Source of the DNA: Pedobacter sp. UBA5917
Lineage (GTDB): Bacteria; Bacteroidota; Bacteroidia; Sphingobacteriales; Sphingobacteriaceae
Length of the DNA stretch: 57,265 nt
Assembly: GCF_002432345.1 (NCBI RefSeq)
Contig: NZ_DJDT01000161.1
Location: 1 to 57,265 of the forward strand
Reading direction: 5' to 3'
Position 1 is the stretch's first letter. Each line of letters opens with the position of its first letter. Made by a program: the position numbers and the translations under genes. The notes under the pieces are model-generated. The model did no database searches, was not told the DNA's origin, and worked only from the letters and a program-made list of their open reading frames with translations. Of this stretch, positions 33,708 to 41,402 are shown piece by piece.

Positions 33708-34502
33708 TTACGGTTTTTTCTTCTTCCTTTTGTTGAGTGTTTTGTGGCTGATCCTTGCCGGACGTTCGGCCATTTCGATGGGAAGGCCGAGCAGATCGCG
33801 GATCACTACCGATGCGCAGGCACCACCAAATGCTGCGGGCAGATAAGAAACGGTGCCATAAGCCGAACGCTTGAAATTGCTTCCATCAGTCATGATCATA
33901 GAGTTTTTGTCCATTTCCTCTGTGGAGAAAACTGCTTTGATTTTTTCGGCATTGGCCAATTTATTCAGCCTTTTACGTACATAGCTGGCAAAAACACACT
34001 GGTAGGTATTGGGCAATAGGGTTATTCTTAATCGCGTAGGGTCCATTTTGCCACCTGCACCCATCGAACTTACAATTGGTATATTTTTTTCCAACGCGGT
34101 CGATAACAAGGTGATTTTCGGCATTACACTATCAATGCAATCCATGATGTAATCGAAACCTGTTTCTAAAATTTCCCTGCATTTCTCGGGTGTAAGGAAA
34201 GTATTTACAACATGGAGCTTTAATTCTGGATTAATGGCGAGTAAGCGTTCCTGCATAATGGCGGCTTTACTTACGCCATGATTGGTGGCTAAAGCAGGCA
34301 ATTGCCTGTTACGGTTGGTTGGATCAACCACGTCACCATCAACAATGGTCATTTCGCCTATACCCGAGCGGCAGATAAATTCGGCAGCAAAAGAACCCAC
34401 ACCGCCCAAACCGATCACCAAAACGTGTTTTGATTGGAGTTTCTCTATTCCATCATTCCCAACCAGGAGGGCAGAGCGCGAAAGCCAGCTAACATCAGAC
34501 AT
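33708..34502 (-). CDS. tcdA: tRNA threonylcarbamoyladenosine dehydratase
   Basis: TcdA converts t6A to cyclic t6A at tRNA position 37. The 264-residue E1/ThiF-like protein has the dinucleotide-binding stretch VLVIGLGGVGSFAAEFICRS (about 29-48), the ATP-contact segment VDPTNRNRQLPAL and IMDCIDSVMPKI. The end is basic (RKKKKP). It lies 79 nt upstream of the AddA-like gene on the same strand. An inverted repeat element (34515-34585) separates it from the TatD gene. Confidence 0.93.
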   Translation of the reverse strand: MSDVSWLSRSALLVGNDGIEKLQSKHVLVIGLGGVGSFAAEFICRSGIGEMTIVDGDVVDPTNRNRQLPALATNHGVSKAAIMQERLLAINPELKLHVVNTFLTPEKCREILETGFDYIMDCIDSVMPKITLLSTALEKNIPIVSSMGAGGKMDPTRLRITLLPNTYQCVFASYVRKRLNKLANAEKIKAVFSTEEMDKNSMIMTDGSNFKRSAYGTVSYLPAAFGGACASVVIRDLLGLPIEMAERPARISHKTLNKRKKKKP

Positions 34503-34514
34503 ATATTTATTATT

Positions 34515-34585
34515 TTAACACAGATGAAAAGAATTAACACAGGTATTTAACTTATCTGTGTGTATCTGTGCTAATCTGTGGTTAA
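34515..34585. repeat. Inverted repeat of ACACAGAT motifs
   Basis: The ends TTAACACAGAT and ATCTGTGGTTAA are inverted copies, with inner repeats of AACACAG and ATCTGTG. It resembles the ACCACAGAG-type element at 26274-26451 and the CTCTGTGGCA sequence near 36464. Confidence 0.6.
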
Positions 34586-34589
34586 TTAT

Positions 34590-35240
34590 TTAAACGAATT
34601 TATTCCAGTCGGCAAAAATACGAGCTTTGAGCTCATCTACTGTACATTTTTTTAAAATGGCTGCCACTTTATAAATTTCCTGTATTGAAATATCGGTATC
34701 ATCGGTTTCTAAGAAAAAATGATCCGTACTTTCAATCAATTTTGCTGCACCCGAATTTTCTTTTAAGGCAGTTATTCCGAACGAAAGCAGAAAACCTTTA
34801 TCCAGTAATTGTTTGCCAAGTCCTTCATTTTTATTAAAACCATGGATAATCATCGGTACCTTAACTTTTAAGCGGTCTTTAATGGCGATTAATTCTGAAA
34901 AGCATTTCACACAATGTAAAATCAACGGTTTATCGATTTTTTCAGCCAATTCGATCTGTTTTTCTAAAATAAGGATCTGATTTTCGAGATTTTCGCCCCT
35001 TAACCGATCTAAACCACACTCTCCAACTTGTTTAACATTTGATTGATTGGCCACAACGCTCAGGTATTTCATCTGTGGCTCTAATTGGTCAATTTTTGCA
35101 AACCAGGGATGCAGACCTACAGAAATCGGTTTTGTTTTAGGCATCGCCAAAAAGATATCGCTGGTTAACGACAAACTTTGGATGCTGATTACCCCTGGCT
35201 GAGTGGCAACTTTATGGGTATGTATGTCTAAAAAATCCAT
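34590..35240 (-). CDS. TatD family metal-dependent hydrolase
   Basis: The 216-residue protein has TatD-type metal motifs: MDFLDIHTHK (H-x-H), VGECGLDRL (Glu), PLILHCVKCFSEL (His), IIHGFNKN (His) and LETDDTD (Asp). Family members are deoxyribonucleases or related hydrolases. At 216 residues it is shorter than E. coli TatD (about 260) but matches a compact Bacteroidetes subgroup. Its upstream region has no gene for about 250 nt and contains a 7-bp tandem repeat. It heads a same-strand series running through tcdA to the addAB-like genes. Confidence 0.9.
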   Translation of the reverse strand: MDFLDIHTHKVATQPGVISIQSLSLTSDIFLAMPKTKPISVGLHPWFAKIDQLEPQMKYLSVVANQSNVKQVGECGLDRLRGENLENQILILEKQIELAEKIDKPLILHCVKCFSELIAIKDRLKVKVPMIIHGFNKNEGLGKQLLDKGFLLSFGITALKENSGAAKLIESTDHFFLETDDTDISIQEIYKVAAILKKCTVDELKARIFADWNKFV

Positions 35241-35357
35241 TGGTTAACAAAGATAATGTTTTATGGAGGAGGTGTGATGGAAGATGGAAAATGTATGATG
35301 GGAAATTGTTGGAAAAGAATAAATTGATTAAACCTTTTTCGCATAGAAAAATCCATT

Positions 35358-35404
35358 AATGACCAATGACCAATGACCAATGACCAATGACCAATGACCA
35401 ATGA
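35358..35404. repeat. 7-bp tandem repeat (AATGACC)
   Basis: Six exact copies of AATGACC are followed by a partial AATGA. It sits between the divergent TatD gene (start 35240) and thioredoxin-like gene (start 35489), upstream of the likely promoter of the latter. Such repeats can change copy number by slippage. Confidence 0.9.
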
Positions 35405-35459
35405 ATATAGTTGATATGTAAAGAATTTGCTAATAATCTATCGCATCACTAGACTTTAT

Positions 35460-35467
35460 TAAATTTG
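35460..35467 (+). promoter_or_regulatory. -7 element of the thioredoxin-like gene
   Basis: TAAATTTG matches TAnnTTTG and lies 21 nt before the ATG at 35489. No TTTG is seen at the proper -33 distance. Confidence 0.45.
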
Positions 35468-35488
35468 TGTTTATTATTCTAAATAATC

Positions 35489-36022
35489 ATGAAAAGATTA
35501 GTCATTTTATTAACTGCTGTATTGATTTCGACTGCTGCTTTTAGTCAGGCGAAAAAAGAAGGCGTTCATATCTATAATCCACAGGCTGATGCCAAGGCAG
35601 AAATCGCTACGGCAGTAGCAAAAGCAGCGAAAGAAAATAAACATGTTTTACTGCAGGTTGGCGGAAACTGGTGTACCTGGTGTATTGCTTTCCATAATTT
35701 GGTTGACAGTACCGCTACTTTGAAAAAATACATTAACGATAATTTCGAAACCGTTTTGGTTAATTATAGTCCTGAAAATAAAAACGAAAGTGTTTTGGCC
35801 AGCCTAGGTTATCCCCAACGTTTTGGTTTCCCTGTATTTTTGATTTTAGATGGAAAAGGGAAAGTGCTGCACATCGAAAATTCTTCTTACCTGGAAACAG
35901 ATGAAGTTGCAGCTAATGGCAAAAAGAAAGTTGGGCACGATGTAAAAAAAATCACCTCGTTTTTAAAAGGTTGGACCACTACAGCAGTAAATCCTGAAAC
36001 TTATAAAGCGAAAGCTAAATAG
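35489..36022 (+). CDS. Exported thioredoxin-like protein
   Basis: The 177-residue protein has a signal peptide (KRLVILLTAVLISTAAFSQ) and a thioredoxin fold. Its redox motif is CTWC within LLQVGGNWCTWCIAFHNLVD (about 55-74), with the cis-proline region FGFPVFLILDGKGKV later. It resembles the thioredoxin-like/DUF255-type periplasmic reductases of Bacteroidetes. It would act on disulfides of exported proteins; its reductant is unknown. It is monocistronic, ending at a shared terminator. Confidence 0.9.
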   Translation: MKRLVILLTAVLISTAAFSQAKKEGVHIYNPQADAKAEIATAVAKAAKENKHVLLQVGGNWCTWCIAFHNLVDSTATLKKYINDNFETVLVNYSPENKNESVLASLGYPQRFGFPVFLILDGKGKVLHIENSSYLETDEVAANGKKKVGHDVKKITSFLKGWTTTAVNPETYKAKAK

Positions 36023-36077
36023 AGGTTGAAGGCAGAAGGTTTAGGGCTTAAGGTAAAAGCAGATCGCCTAAATAAAT

Positions 36078-36117
36078 AAAAAAGCCGTTCGGATGTAAAA
36101 TCGGAACGGCTTTCTTT
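36078..36117. terminator. Bidirectional terminator
   Basis: AAAAAGCCGTTC and GAACGGCTTTCTTTTT form a GC-rich stem. The hairpin lies between the convergent thioredoxin-like gene and the small acidic gene and gives T-runs on both strands. Confidence 0.85.
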
Positions 36118-36324
36118 TTAGTCATCAAGTTCATCTTCGTCTTCATCATCGAGGTTTAGCTCGTAAGATGATCGTGACGCCCTGTCGGCCTGCTCCAGCA
36201 GATCTTTATCATGTTCAATACTGGTATCATCGCCACTAATTTCGTTGATATTTTCTACGTCGTCTTCCCTGCGTAATGCATCGTTCGGATCGTTTGAATA
36301 ATTATCGTCTTCTGGATCTATCAT
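36118..36324 (-). CDS. Small, very acidic hypothetical protein
   Basis: The 68-residue protein is dominated by Asp, Glu, Ser and Asn, and ends LNLDDEDEDELDD. No fold or family is recognised, and the composition suggests an intrinsically disordered protein. Support for it being real comes from an intact start, the shared terminator placed exactly at its stop, and the lack of any competing ORF. A long non-coding stretch with GACCAAAG repeats lies upstream. Confidence 0.6.
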   Translation of the reverse strand: MIDPEDDNYSNDPNDALRREDDVENINEISGDDTSIEHDKDLLEQADRASRSSYELNLDDEDEDELDD

Positions 36325-36386
36325 AACTTTGAGGTTTTATCATTAGATAATCGTTTTAAAGGCGAAATTGTTTTGAGGAAAAAGCT

Positions 36387-36432
36387 TAAAGACTAAAGGA
36401 GAAAGACCAAAGACTAAAGCTGAAAGACCAAA
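36387..36432. repeat. GACCAAAG/GACTAAAG tandem repeat, family D
   Basis: Units of AAAGACTAAAGGAG and AAAGACCAAAG alternate. This is the same family as 1536-1579, in the opposite orientation. Confidence 0.6.
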
Positions 36433-36500
36433 GTGAAGTACAATCTGTCAAATCCGTGTCTCTGTGGCAAAATACCTATTCTTCGTGCCTTTGTTGTCAA

Positions 36501-38234
36501 TTACAGACCTTCCCCAAATTTATAAAACGGTGCCACACTTACCGGTAATTTACCTGTTGGCACTAACCGGTTATTAATTACAGCTGCGGCAGAAATCTGC
36601 ATGAAATCTTCTTTCTGGTAAGCCACAACCAAACCCTTGCTATTTTCTAAACCAGAAAGGCTAGCTAAATTATATGGGTTGGCAAACAGGGCAAAAACTG
36701 CATTTTTAGCCGATAATTCTTTAATAAAGTTTTTTACACCAGCGTTTAAAGGCATATTATTTGCCGGTCTCGATCTGCTGTCGTGTATACCTACAATCAC
36801 CTGGTCAAATGCACCGATTTCGCGGGCAATGTTCGAAATTTGTGTAGCACTTGCGTCTTTATCGAGCACATAATAAACAGAGTTGTAATAACCTTTCGAA
36901 ATCTCTTTTTGGAAAGTGGTAACCGAAGGCACACCGATGCTGATAATTGCTGTTCTCCTGATCGGGATCAGGCGTTTGATATAATCTTTACCCTTTACCA
37001 ATGTTACCGAGGCATTGGCCAGCTCCTGCACCAAAGCGTTGCTAGAACTGCGGTTTACGCCTGCAACAACACCCTGGGTTACAATTGTATCGCGTTTAGC
37101 TAAACCCGCCCAGTATTTGGCGGTTAATATTTTGCGTACACTCTGGTCAATTTCGGCCATGCTTATACGATCCTGCCTTACGGCTTTACGAACCAGTTTT
37201 ATAGCCCTGTCGCTATTTTCTGAAAGTTCTATAATGTCGTTTCCTGCGATGATACCCATTAAATCGGCTTCGCCATCTTTGAAATATTTTACCACGCCTT
37301 TCATATCCATGGCATCAGAGATGATCAATCCTTTAAAGCCTAATTTTTCCTTTAAAATACCTGTAACAATAGGCTTAGATAAGGTAGAAGGCAGATTTGG
37401 TGTAGCATCTAATGAAGGGATGTTCATATGGGCAATCATTACACCAGATGCACCTTGTTTAATCAGCTCTTTAAAAGGATACATCTCAAGCGTATCTAAG
37501 CGCGTTGCCGAAAAAGTAAGCTGTGGCAGGTCGTAATGCGAATCTACATCGGTATCGCCATGACCAGGGAAGTGTTTCAACGTAGTTAATAAACCGCCAT
37601 CCTGCATGCCTTTCATGTAAGCAGCAACTTTTGTGGCTACATTGTATTTATTCTCACCAAAAGAACGGTAGTTGATTACCGGGTTTTTAGGGTTGTTATT
37701 GATATCCGCATCAGGTGCTAAATTCATCTGCATCCCCATGCGTTTGTAATCTTTAGCAACTTCCAGGCCCATTTTGTACAAGAGTTCTTTGTTTTGGATA
37801 GCGCCCAAAGTCATTTGGTAAGGATAAGATACCGTACTATCCAAACGCATCCCCAAACCCCATTCTCCATCGTTTGCTACAATAAGTGGCACACGGCTTA
37901 ATTTCTGATAGGCATTGGTGGCTAAAACCTGCCTGCCCGGACCTCCCTGAAAAAAAATTACCCCGCCCAATTGCTCTTTTTTAATTACCTCACCAACCGA
38001 ATCGGTATATTTTTTACCCAGATTGGTATGCGCCCGCACAAAAAACAATTGTGCAATACGTTCCCTGCGGTTAAGTCTGTTAAAAACCGAATCCACCCAT
38101 TTAGGTTGATTGGCCAATAATTCTAAATAGGTTTTTTGTTGTGCGCCTGCAGAAAATGCAATGCTGCAAAAGGCAAAAAGTATAAATAAATTTTTTCTCA
38201 CGTGTTTTGTTGTATCAGCTGCTAAATTAATCAT
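36501..38234 (-). CDS. Glycoside hydrolase family 3, NagZ-like
   Basis: The 577-residue enzyme has a signal peptide (RKNLFILFAFCSIAFSAGAQ) and a GH3 N-terminal domain. The NagZ-type catalytic dyad motif is TLKHFPGHGDTDVDSHYDLP (about residues 220-240), and the nucleophile Asp lies in LIISDAMDMKG (about 304-314). A GH3 C-terminal domain follows (about 410-575). It probably releases N-acetylglucosamine from peptidoglycan or chitin fragments. The start is uncertain: ATG at 38234, or GTG at 38201 immediately before the signal peptide. nagA at 9623 could use the products after phosphorylation. Confidence 0.9.
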   Translation of the reverse strand: MINLAADTTKHVRKNLFILFAFCSIAFSAGAQQKTYLELLANQPKWVDSVFNRLNRRERIAQLFFVRAHTNLGKKYTDSVGEVIKKEQLGGVIFFQGGPGRQVLATNAYQKLSRVPLIVANDGEWGLGMRLDSTVSYPYQMTLGAIQNKELLYKMGLEVAKDYKRMGMQMNLAPDADINNNPKNPVINYRSFGENKYNVATKVAAYMKGMQDGGLLTTLKHFPGHGDTDVDSHYDLPQLTFSATRLDTLEMYPFKELIKQGASGVMIAHMNIPSLDATPNLPSTLSKPIVTGILKEKLGFKGLIISDAMDMKGVVKYFKDGEADLMGIIAGNDIIELSENSDRAIKLVRKAVRQDRISMAEIDQSVRKILTAKYWAGLAKRDTIVTQGVVAGVNRSSSNALVQELANASVTLVKGKDYIKRLIPIRRTAIISIGVPSVTTFQKEISKGYYNSVYYVLDKDASATQISNIAREIGAFDQVIVGIHDSRSRPANNMPLNAGVKNFIKELSAKNAVFALFANPYNLASLSGLENSKGLVVAYQKEDFMQISAAAVINNRLVPTGKLPVSVAPFYKFGEGL

Positions 38235-38297
38235 CTAAAGCCTAATAAAACAAAAACCAATCCAAGTAATTGATTTAATACAATATGTTGTGAATCT

Positions 38298-38891
38298 TTA
38301 CCTGTACATGCCTTTGCCTTCAATAAAATCGACAACTTTATCGGGCAGGAAAAACTGTACATTCTTTTTCTCTTTAACGGCCTTACGGATAAAGGTTGAA
38401 GAGATTTCCATTAAAGGAGTATTGGTAAAAGTAATTGCAGGATGGTTTTCCCACTCGCTCACATCAGCACCCGGACGTGGGTATACATAAATTTGGTAGT
38501 TTTTTAGCAATACCTCGTAATTTTTCCATTTCTTGAATGATACTAGGTTATCTGCCCCCATAATGAGTACAAATTCTTTTTCAGGATATTTTTCGTGGAG
38601 ATAGGTTAAGGTATCAATGGTATAAGAGGGGTGGGGCAACGCAAATTCAATGTCGCTTACACGGATGTGCTCTGCATTTTCGGTAGCGAGTTTGGCCATT
38701 TCCAAACGATCGTACATGTTGGTTAAACCGCTTTTATCTTTTAATGGATTATGTGGGGAAACCACCAGCCAAACTTCGTCAAGCGCCGTATGGTTAGCCA
38801 TATAATTGGCAATAATTAAATGGCCGGTGTGGATTGGGTTATACGAACCGAAGAAAAGACCGGTTTTAAGTTTACGATGTTCTGTCGACAT
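38298..38891 (-). CDS. nadD: Nicotinate-nucleotide adenylyltransferase
   Basis: NadD makes deamido-NAD from nicotinate mononucleotide, the step shared by de novo and salvage NAD synthesis. The 197-residue protein has the family motifs GLFFGSYNPIHTGHL (about 11-25, H-x-G-H) and ISSTFIRKAVKEKK near the C terminus, with SPHNPLKDKSGL and LIMGADNLVSFKKWK between. yicC, gmk and nadD lie in order on this strand, a common Bacteroidetes arrangement, but a VapBC-type pair interrupts gmk and nadD. NadR-PnuC at 15.7-17.4 kb provide the riboside salvage route. Confidence 0.95.
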   Translation of the reverse strand: MSTEHRKLKTGLFFGSYNPIHTGHLIIANYMANHTALDEVWLVVSPHNPLKDKSGLTNMYDRLEMAKLATENAEHIRVSDIEFALPHPSYTIDTLTYLHEKYPEKEFVLIMGADNLVSFKKWKNYEVLLKNYQIYVYPRPGADVSEWENHPAITFTNTPLMEISSTFIRKAVKEKKNVQFFLPDKVVDFIEGKGMYR

Positions 38892-38907
38892 TTTTCCAGT
38901 TTTCAGT

Positions 38908-39291
38908 TTACCAAAGTGTTTTAGTCTTATAGAAGCTAAAGTTTTGGTCTTTTGTTAAAATCGTCAAATTTTCAGAAATGCCTTGAGCAATCAAAATCCG
39001 ATCAAATGGATCGCGATGATGAAAATCTAATTCATTTAGCTTAATAATGTGATTAAAGGAAATAGGCAATATTTCTATTTGATTGTGATCTAAAAAGTCT
39101 AAAATTTTGTCGAAATCGGCACTTAAAGAAAGTTTATTTAATTTTGATTTTATAGCAATTTCCCAAATGCTTGCAATGCTAATAAAACATTGATTATTTA
39201 AATTTTTAATCTCGTCAACTATTTTCTTTGGTAAAGAAGAATCGCCATTAATAAACCAGATAAAAGCATGCGTATCTAACAGAAACTGCAT
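38908..39291 (-). CDS. vapC: VapC-type PIN-domain toxin
   Basis: The 127-residue PIN-domain ribonuclease begins QFLLDTHAFIWFINGDS with the first acidic residue. It carries the SIWEIAIKSKLNKL segment, and HHRDPFDRILIAQGI with Asp residues near the C terminus. PIN toxins cut RNA, often tRNA or rRNA. The start overlaps the stop of the antitoxin gene by 1 nt (TAATG). The pair is inserted between gmk and nadD. Confidence 0.9.
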   Translation of the reverse strand: MQFLLDTHAFIWFINGDSSLPKKIVDEIKNLNNQCFISIASIWEIAIKSKLNKLSLSADFDKILDFLDHNQIEILPISFNHIIKLNELDFHHRDPFDRILIAQGISENLTILTKDQNFSFYKTKTLW

Positions 39292-39497
39292 TACATATAA
39301 TCTTTAAAGTCTTCTAATGGTTCATCAAAATCTGCAGACATTTTAAAGAAATCTTTAGCATAGCCAAATTGCCTTTCTTTTAATTTTTTATCAGTTTTAG
39401 ATTTTTTCTTTAATGATGAGACAAAATCAGATACTTGCTTCTTCAGGTCCGAAGGCAATGAAGATATTTGGCTATATAATTGAATATCAGTCATCAA
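39291..39497 (-). CDS. vapB: Antitoxin of the DUF2281/VapB type
   Basis: The 68-residue protein starts with a short helical domain (DIQLYSQISSLPSDLKKQVS) typical of DUF2281 antitoxins, followed by a basic linker and the toxin-neutralising tail FGYAKDFFKMSADFDEPLED. It lies upstream of the PIN toxin and overlaps it by one base, the standard antitoxin-first order. Confidence 0.85.
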   Translation of the reverse strand: MMTDIQLYSQISSLPSDLKKQVSDFVSSLKKKSKTDKKLKERQFGYAKDFFKMSADFDEPLEDFKDYM

Positions 39498-39530
39498 TCA
39501 AATATAAACATTTCTGTCTTTTTTCGAAAA

Positions 39531-40097
39531 CTATTTCTTCAAGAAGTCCCCCACCAACTTCTCTGCTTCTGCACAGGCTGTAGCCAGGTCGTAATTTTTT
39601 AAGATCACGTCAAATTTATCCGCATAAAGCAGTTCTTTTTCGGCTTTGATAAAACGTTCCTGTAATTTTTCAGCACTATCTGTTCCGCGGCCGCTTAAAC
39701 GTTCTTTTAACACCTCTAATGATGGTGGCTGAACGAAAATAGCCAAGGCATCCTCTTCGTATTTTCTTTTTAAACGAATCCCACCTTCTACATCGATATC
39801 GAAAATTACATGTTTGCCATCGTTCCAGATACGTTCTATTTCGGAGCGTAAAGTGCCATAGAAAGTTCCGTTATAAACCTCTTCAAACTCCACAAATTCC
39901 TGATGGGCAACTTTGTGTAAAAACTCTTCTTTACTGATAAAATAGTAATCGTTTTCGTGTTGTTCGGTGCCTCTCGACTCGCGTGTTGTGGCAGAAATAG
40001 AAAAGCTCAGCTCAGGAAACTTTTTTAATAAATGGTGTACTATAGTGGTTTTACCTGCTCCTGATGGTGCCGAAAATATAATTAATTTGCCTTGCAT
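39531..40097 (-). CDS. gmk: Guanylate kinase
   Basis: The enzyme phosphorylates GMP to GDP. The 188-residue length is typical. Motifs: P-loop IIFSAPSGAGKTTIVHHLL (about 5-23), the GMP-binding FSISATTRESRGTEQHENDY, FVEFEEVYNGTFYG, and IFDIDVEGGIRLKRKY. It follows yicC (61-nt gap with a GGCGTTAAGCG-type repeat) and precedes the VapBC pair. Confidence 0.97.
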   Translation of the reverse strand: MQGKLIIFSAPSGAGKTTIVHHLLKKFPELSFSISATTRESRGTEQHENDYYFISKEEFLHKVAHQEFVEFEEVYNGTFYGTLRSEIERIWNDGKHVIFDIDVEGGIRLKRKYEEDALAIFVQPPSLEVLKERLSGRGTDSAEKLQERFIKAEKELLYADKFDVILKNYDLATACAEAEKLVGDFLKK

Positions 40098-40112
40098 GCT
40101 TTTTTAAAGTTT

Positions 40113-40158
40113 TGCGATTGGCGTCTGGCGTTAAGCGCTTATTGCTTTCCGCCTAACG
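40113..40158. repeat. GCGATTGGCG-type repeat between yicC and gmk
   Basis: It contains GCGATTGGCGTCTGGCG and GCGTTAAGCG on one side and CGCCTAACGC on the other, forming an imperfect inverted repeat. TTGGCGTTGTGCGATTAGCG at about 44022 is related. Confidence 0.45.
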
Positions 40159-41034
40159 CTACAACACATTCAGTAACTGTTCTTTGATCTTTTCTAATTC
40201 TTCTTTCATCCCTACAACAAACTGCTGCATCTGGGCATCATTTGCTTTCGCTCCCATGGTATTAATTTCGCGTCCGATTTCCTGTGAAATGAAACCCAGT
40301 TTTTTGCCATTTGCTTCCTTGCTGGTTAAAGTCTGCAGGAAATAGTCGCAATGGCTTTTTAAACGTGTTTTTTCTTCTGTGATATCTATTTTGTCGATAT
40401 AATAGATCAATTCCTGCTCAAAACGGTTCTGATCGATATTTACTTTACCAACGGCATCATCTAAAAACTGGGTGAATTTATCGCGGATAGCCGAAATCCT
40501 TTTAGGTTCCAGTTCCTCAACAGATTTAAAATAAGAAAGGATATTTCTGATCCTTAATTCTAAATCGGCCTTTAAAACCCCACCTTCATCTTCTCTAAAC
40601 TTATTGAAATTGGTAAGCGCTGATGTGAAAATCTGAAATAAATGGTTCCATTCGTCTTCAGTTACACTTTCTTCCTTGTAGCTAATCACATCAGGAAAAG
40701 TTAAAGCTGTTTGCAACAGGTTGCTGCTTTCGGCACCCAATTCGTTATTAACGGCAATAAGTTGCTTGTAATAGTGGCTTAACAGTGCGGTATTGATTGT
40801 AGCACCCGTAACCTCGCCATTGGTGCGTTCTACATTGATGCTCAAACTTACCTTTCCACGTTCGATATCTTTACTGCAGATATTGCGCAGGATGAGTTCT
40901 TTATCAGAAAAAGCTTTAGGGTATTTTAAATTCAGCTCCAGGAATTTACTGTTGAGCGATTTGATTTCGACACTATACTTTGCATTTGCATAATCGGCTG
41001 TTGCTAAGCCGTATCCTGTCATGGATTTTATCAT
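40159..41034 (-). CDS. yicC: YicC family endoribonuclease-like protein
   Basis: From ATG 41034 the protein has 291 residues; the in-frame codon 6 nt upstream is a TTG. It starts MIKSMTGYGLATADYANAKY and has SLNSKFLELNLKYPKAF and the C-terminal EANGKKLGFISQEIGREINT of the YicC domain. Members in other bacteria have been reported as endoribonucleases; the role here is inferred. The -7 element TATCTTTG (41045-41038) lies 3 nt before the ATG, so the mRNA is probably leaderless. Confidence 0.93.
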   Translation of the reverse strand: MIKSMTGYGLATADYANAKYSVEIKSLNSKFLELNLKYPKAFSDKELILRNICSKDIERGKVSLSINVERTNGEVTGATINTALLSHYYKQLIAVNNELGAESSNLLQTALTFPDVISYKEESVTEDEWNHLFQIFTSALTNFNKFREDEGGVLKADLELRIRNILSYFKSVEELEPKRISAIRDKFTQFLDDAVGKVNIDQNRFEQELIYYIDKIDITEEKTRLKSHCDYFLQTLTSKEANGKKLGFISQEIGREINTMGAKANDAQMQQFVVGMKEELEKIKEQLLNVL

Positions 41035-41037
41035 GTG

Positions 41038-41045
41038 CAAAGATA
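41038..41045 (-). promoter_or_regulatory. yicC: -7 element of yicC
   Basis: On the minus strand TATCTTTG matches TAnnTTTG. It ends 3 nt before the chosen ATG, which would put the transcription start at or near the start codon. The -33 region is weak (TTTC about 20 nt upstream). Confidence 0.55.
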
Positions 41046-41402
41046 GGCTTTTAAGCGGAAAGGAGAAATAATATTGTTAGAGGTGGCGGAATTGGGACTA
41101 GCTAAGGATGCTAAAATTGTCTTCTTGGCATTTTGAAAACGAATGTTCTCTAATTCTTAGGGAACTGCAGCCCCGCTTTTCATTACAAGTCCTCGCTGCG
41201 CTGCGGGCTTTTCATTTCAATCGGGTTTATGTACAACGTGGGTGGCTTTTGGTTCGGGCCTGTTTCCCACAATGTGCCAACCGATGTTTTTAAACCTGAT
41301 GGGAGTGAGCATCCCCGATTTTTCATCGGGATAAAACGGACAGCAGGACTGGCTTATCCAAAAGTGCCGGAGCCCTCTTTTTCCAATAAAATAGATTTGA
41401 TA
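41046..41402. other. Intergenic region between yicC and plsC
   Basis: No convincing gene is visible. It contains a small hairpin (ATCCCCGAT, TTTTC, ATCGGGAT at about 41311) and GC-rich stretches such as GCCCCGC and CTGCGGGC. GGTGGCGGAATTGGGAC (about 41084) resembles the D-arm end of tRNA-Leu genes, but no acceptor, anticodon or T arm follows. The short ORFs at 41108 and 41229 show no domain. Confidence 0.5.

Noticed and set aside
35358..35404. CRISPR-like repeat array
   Set aside because: Unit of 7 nt without spacers; a simple tandem repeat.
41084..41110. tRNA-Leu-like string (GGTGGCGGAATTGGGAC) after yicC
   Set aside because: Only a D-arm-like piece; no acceptor pairing, anticodon arm or T arm nearby, so likely chance or an old fragment.
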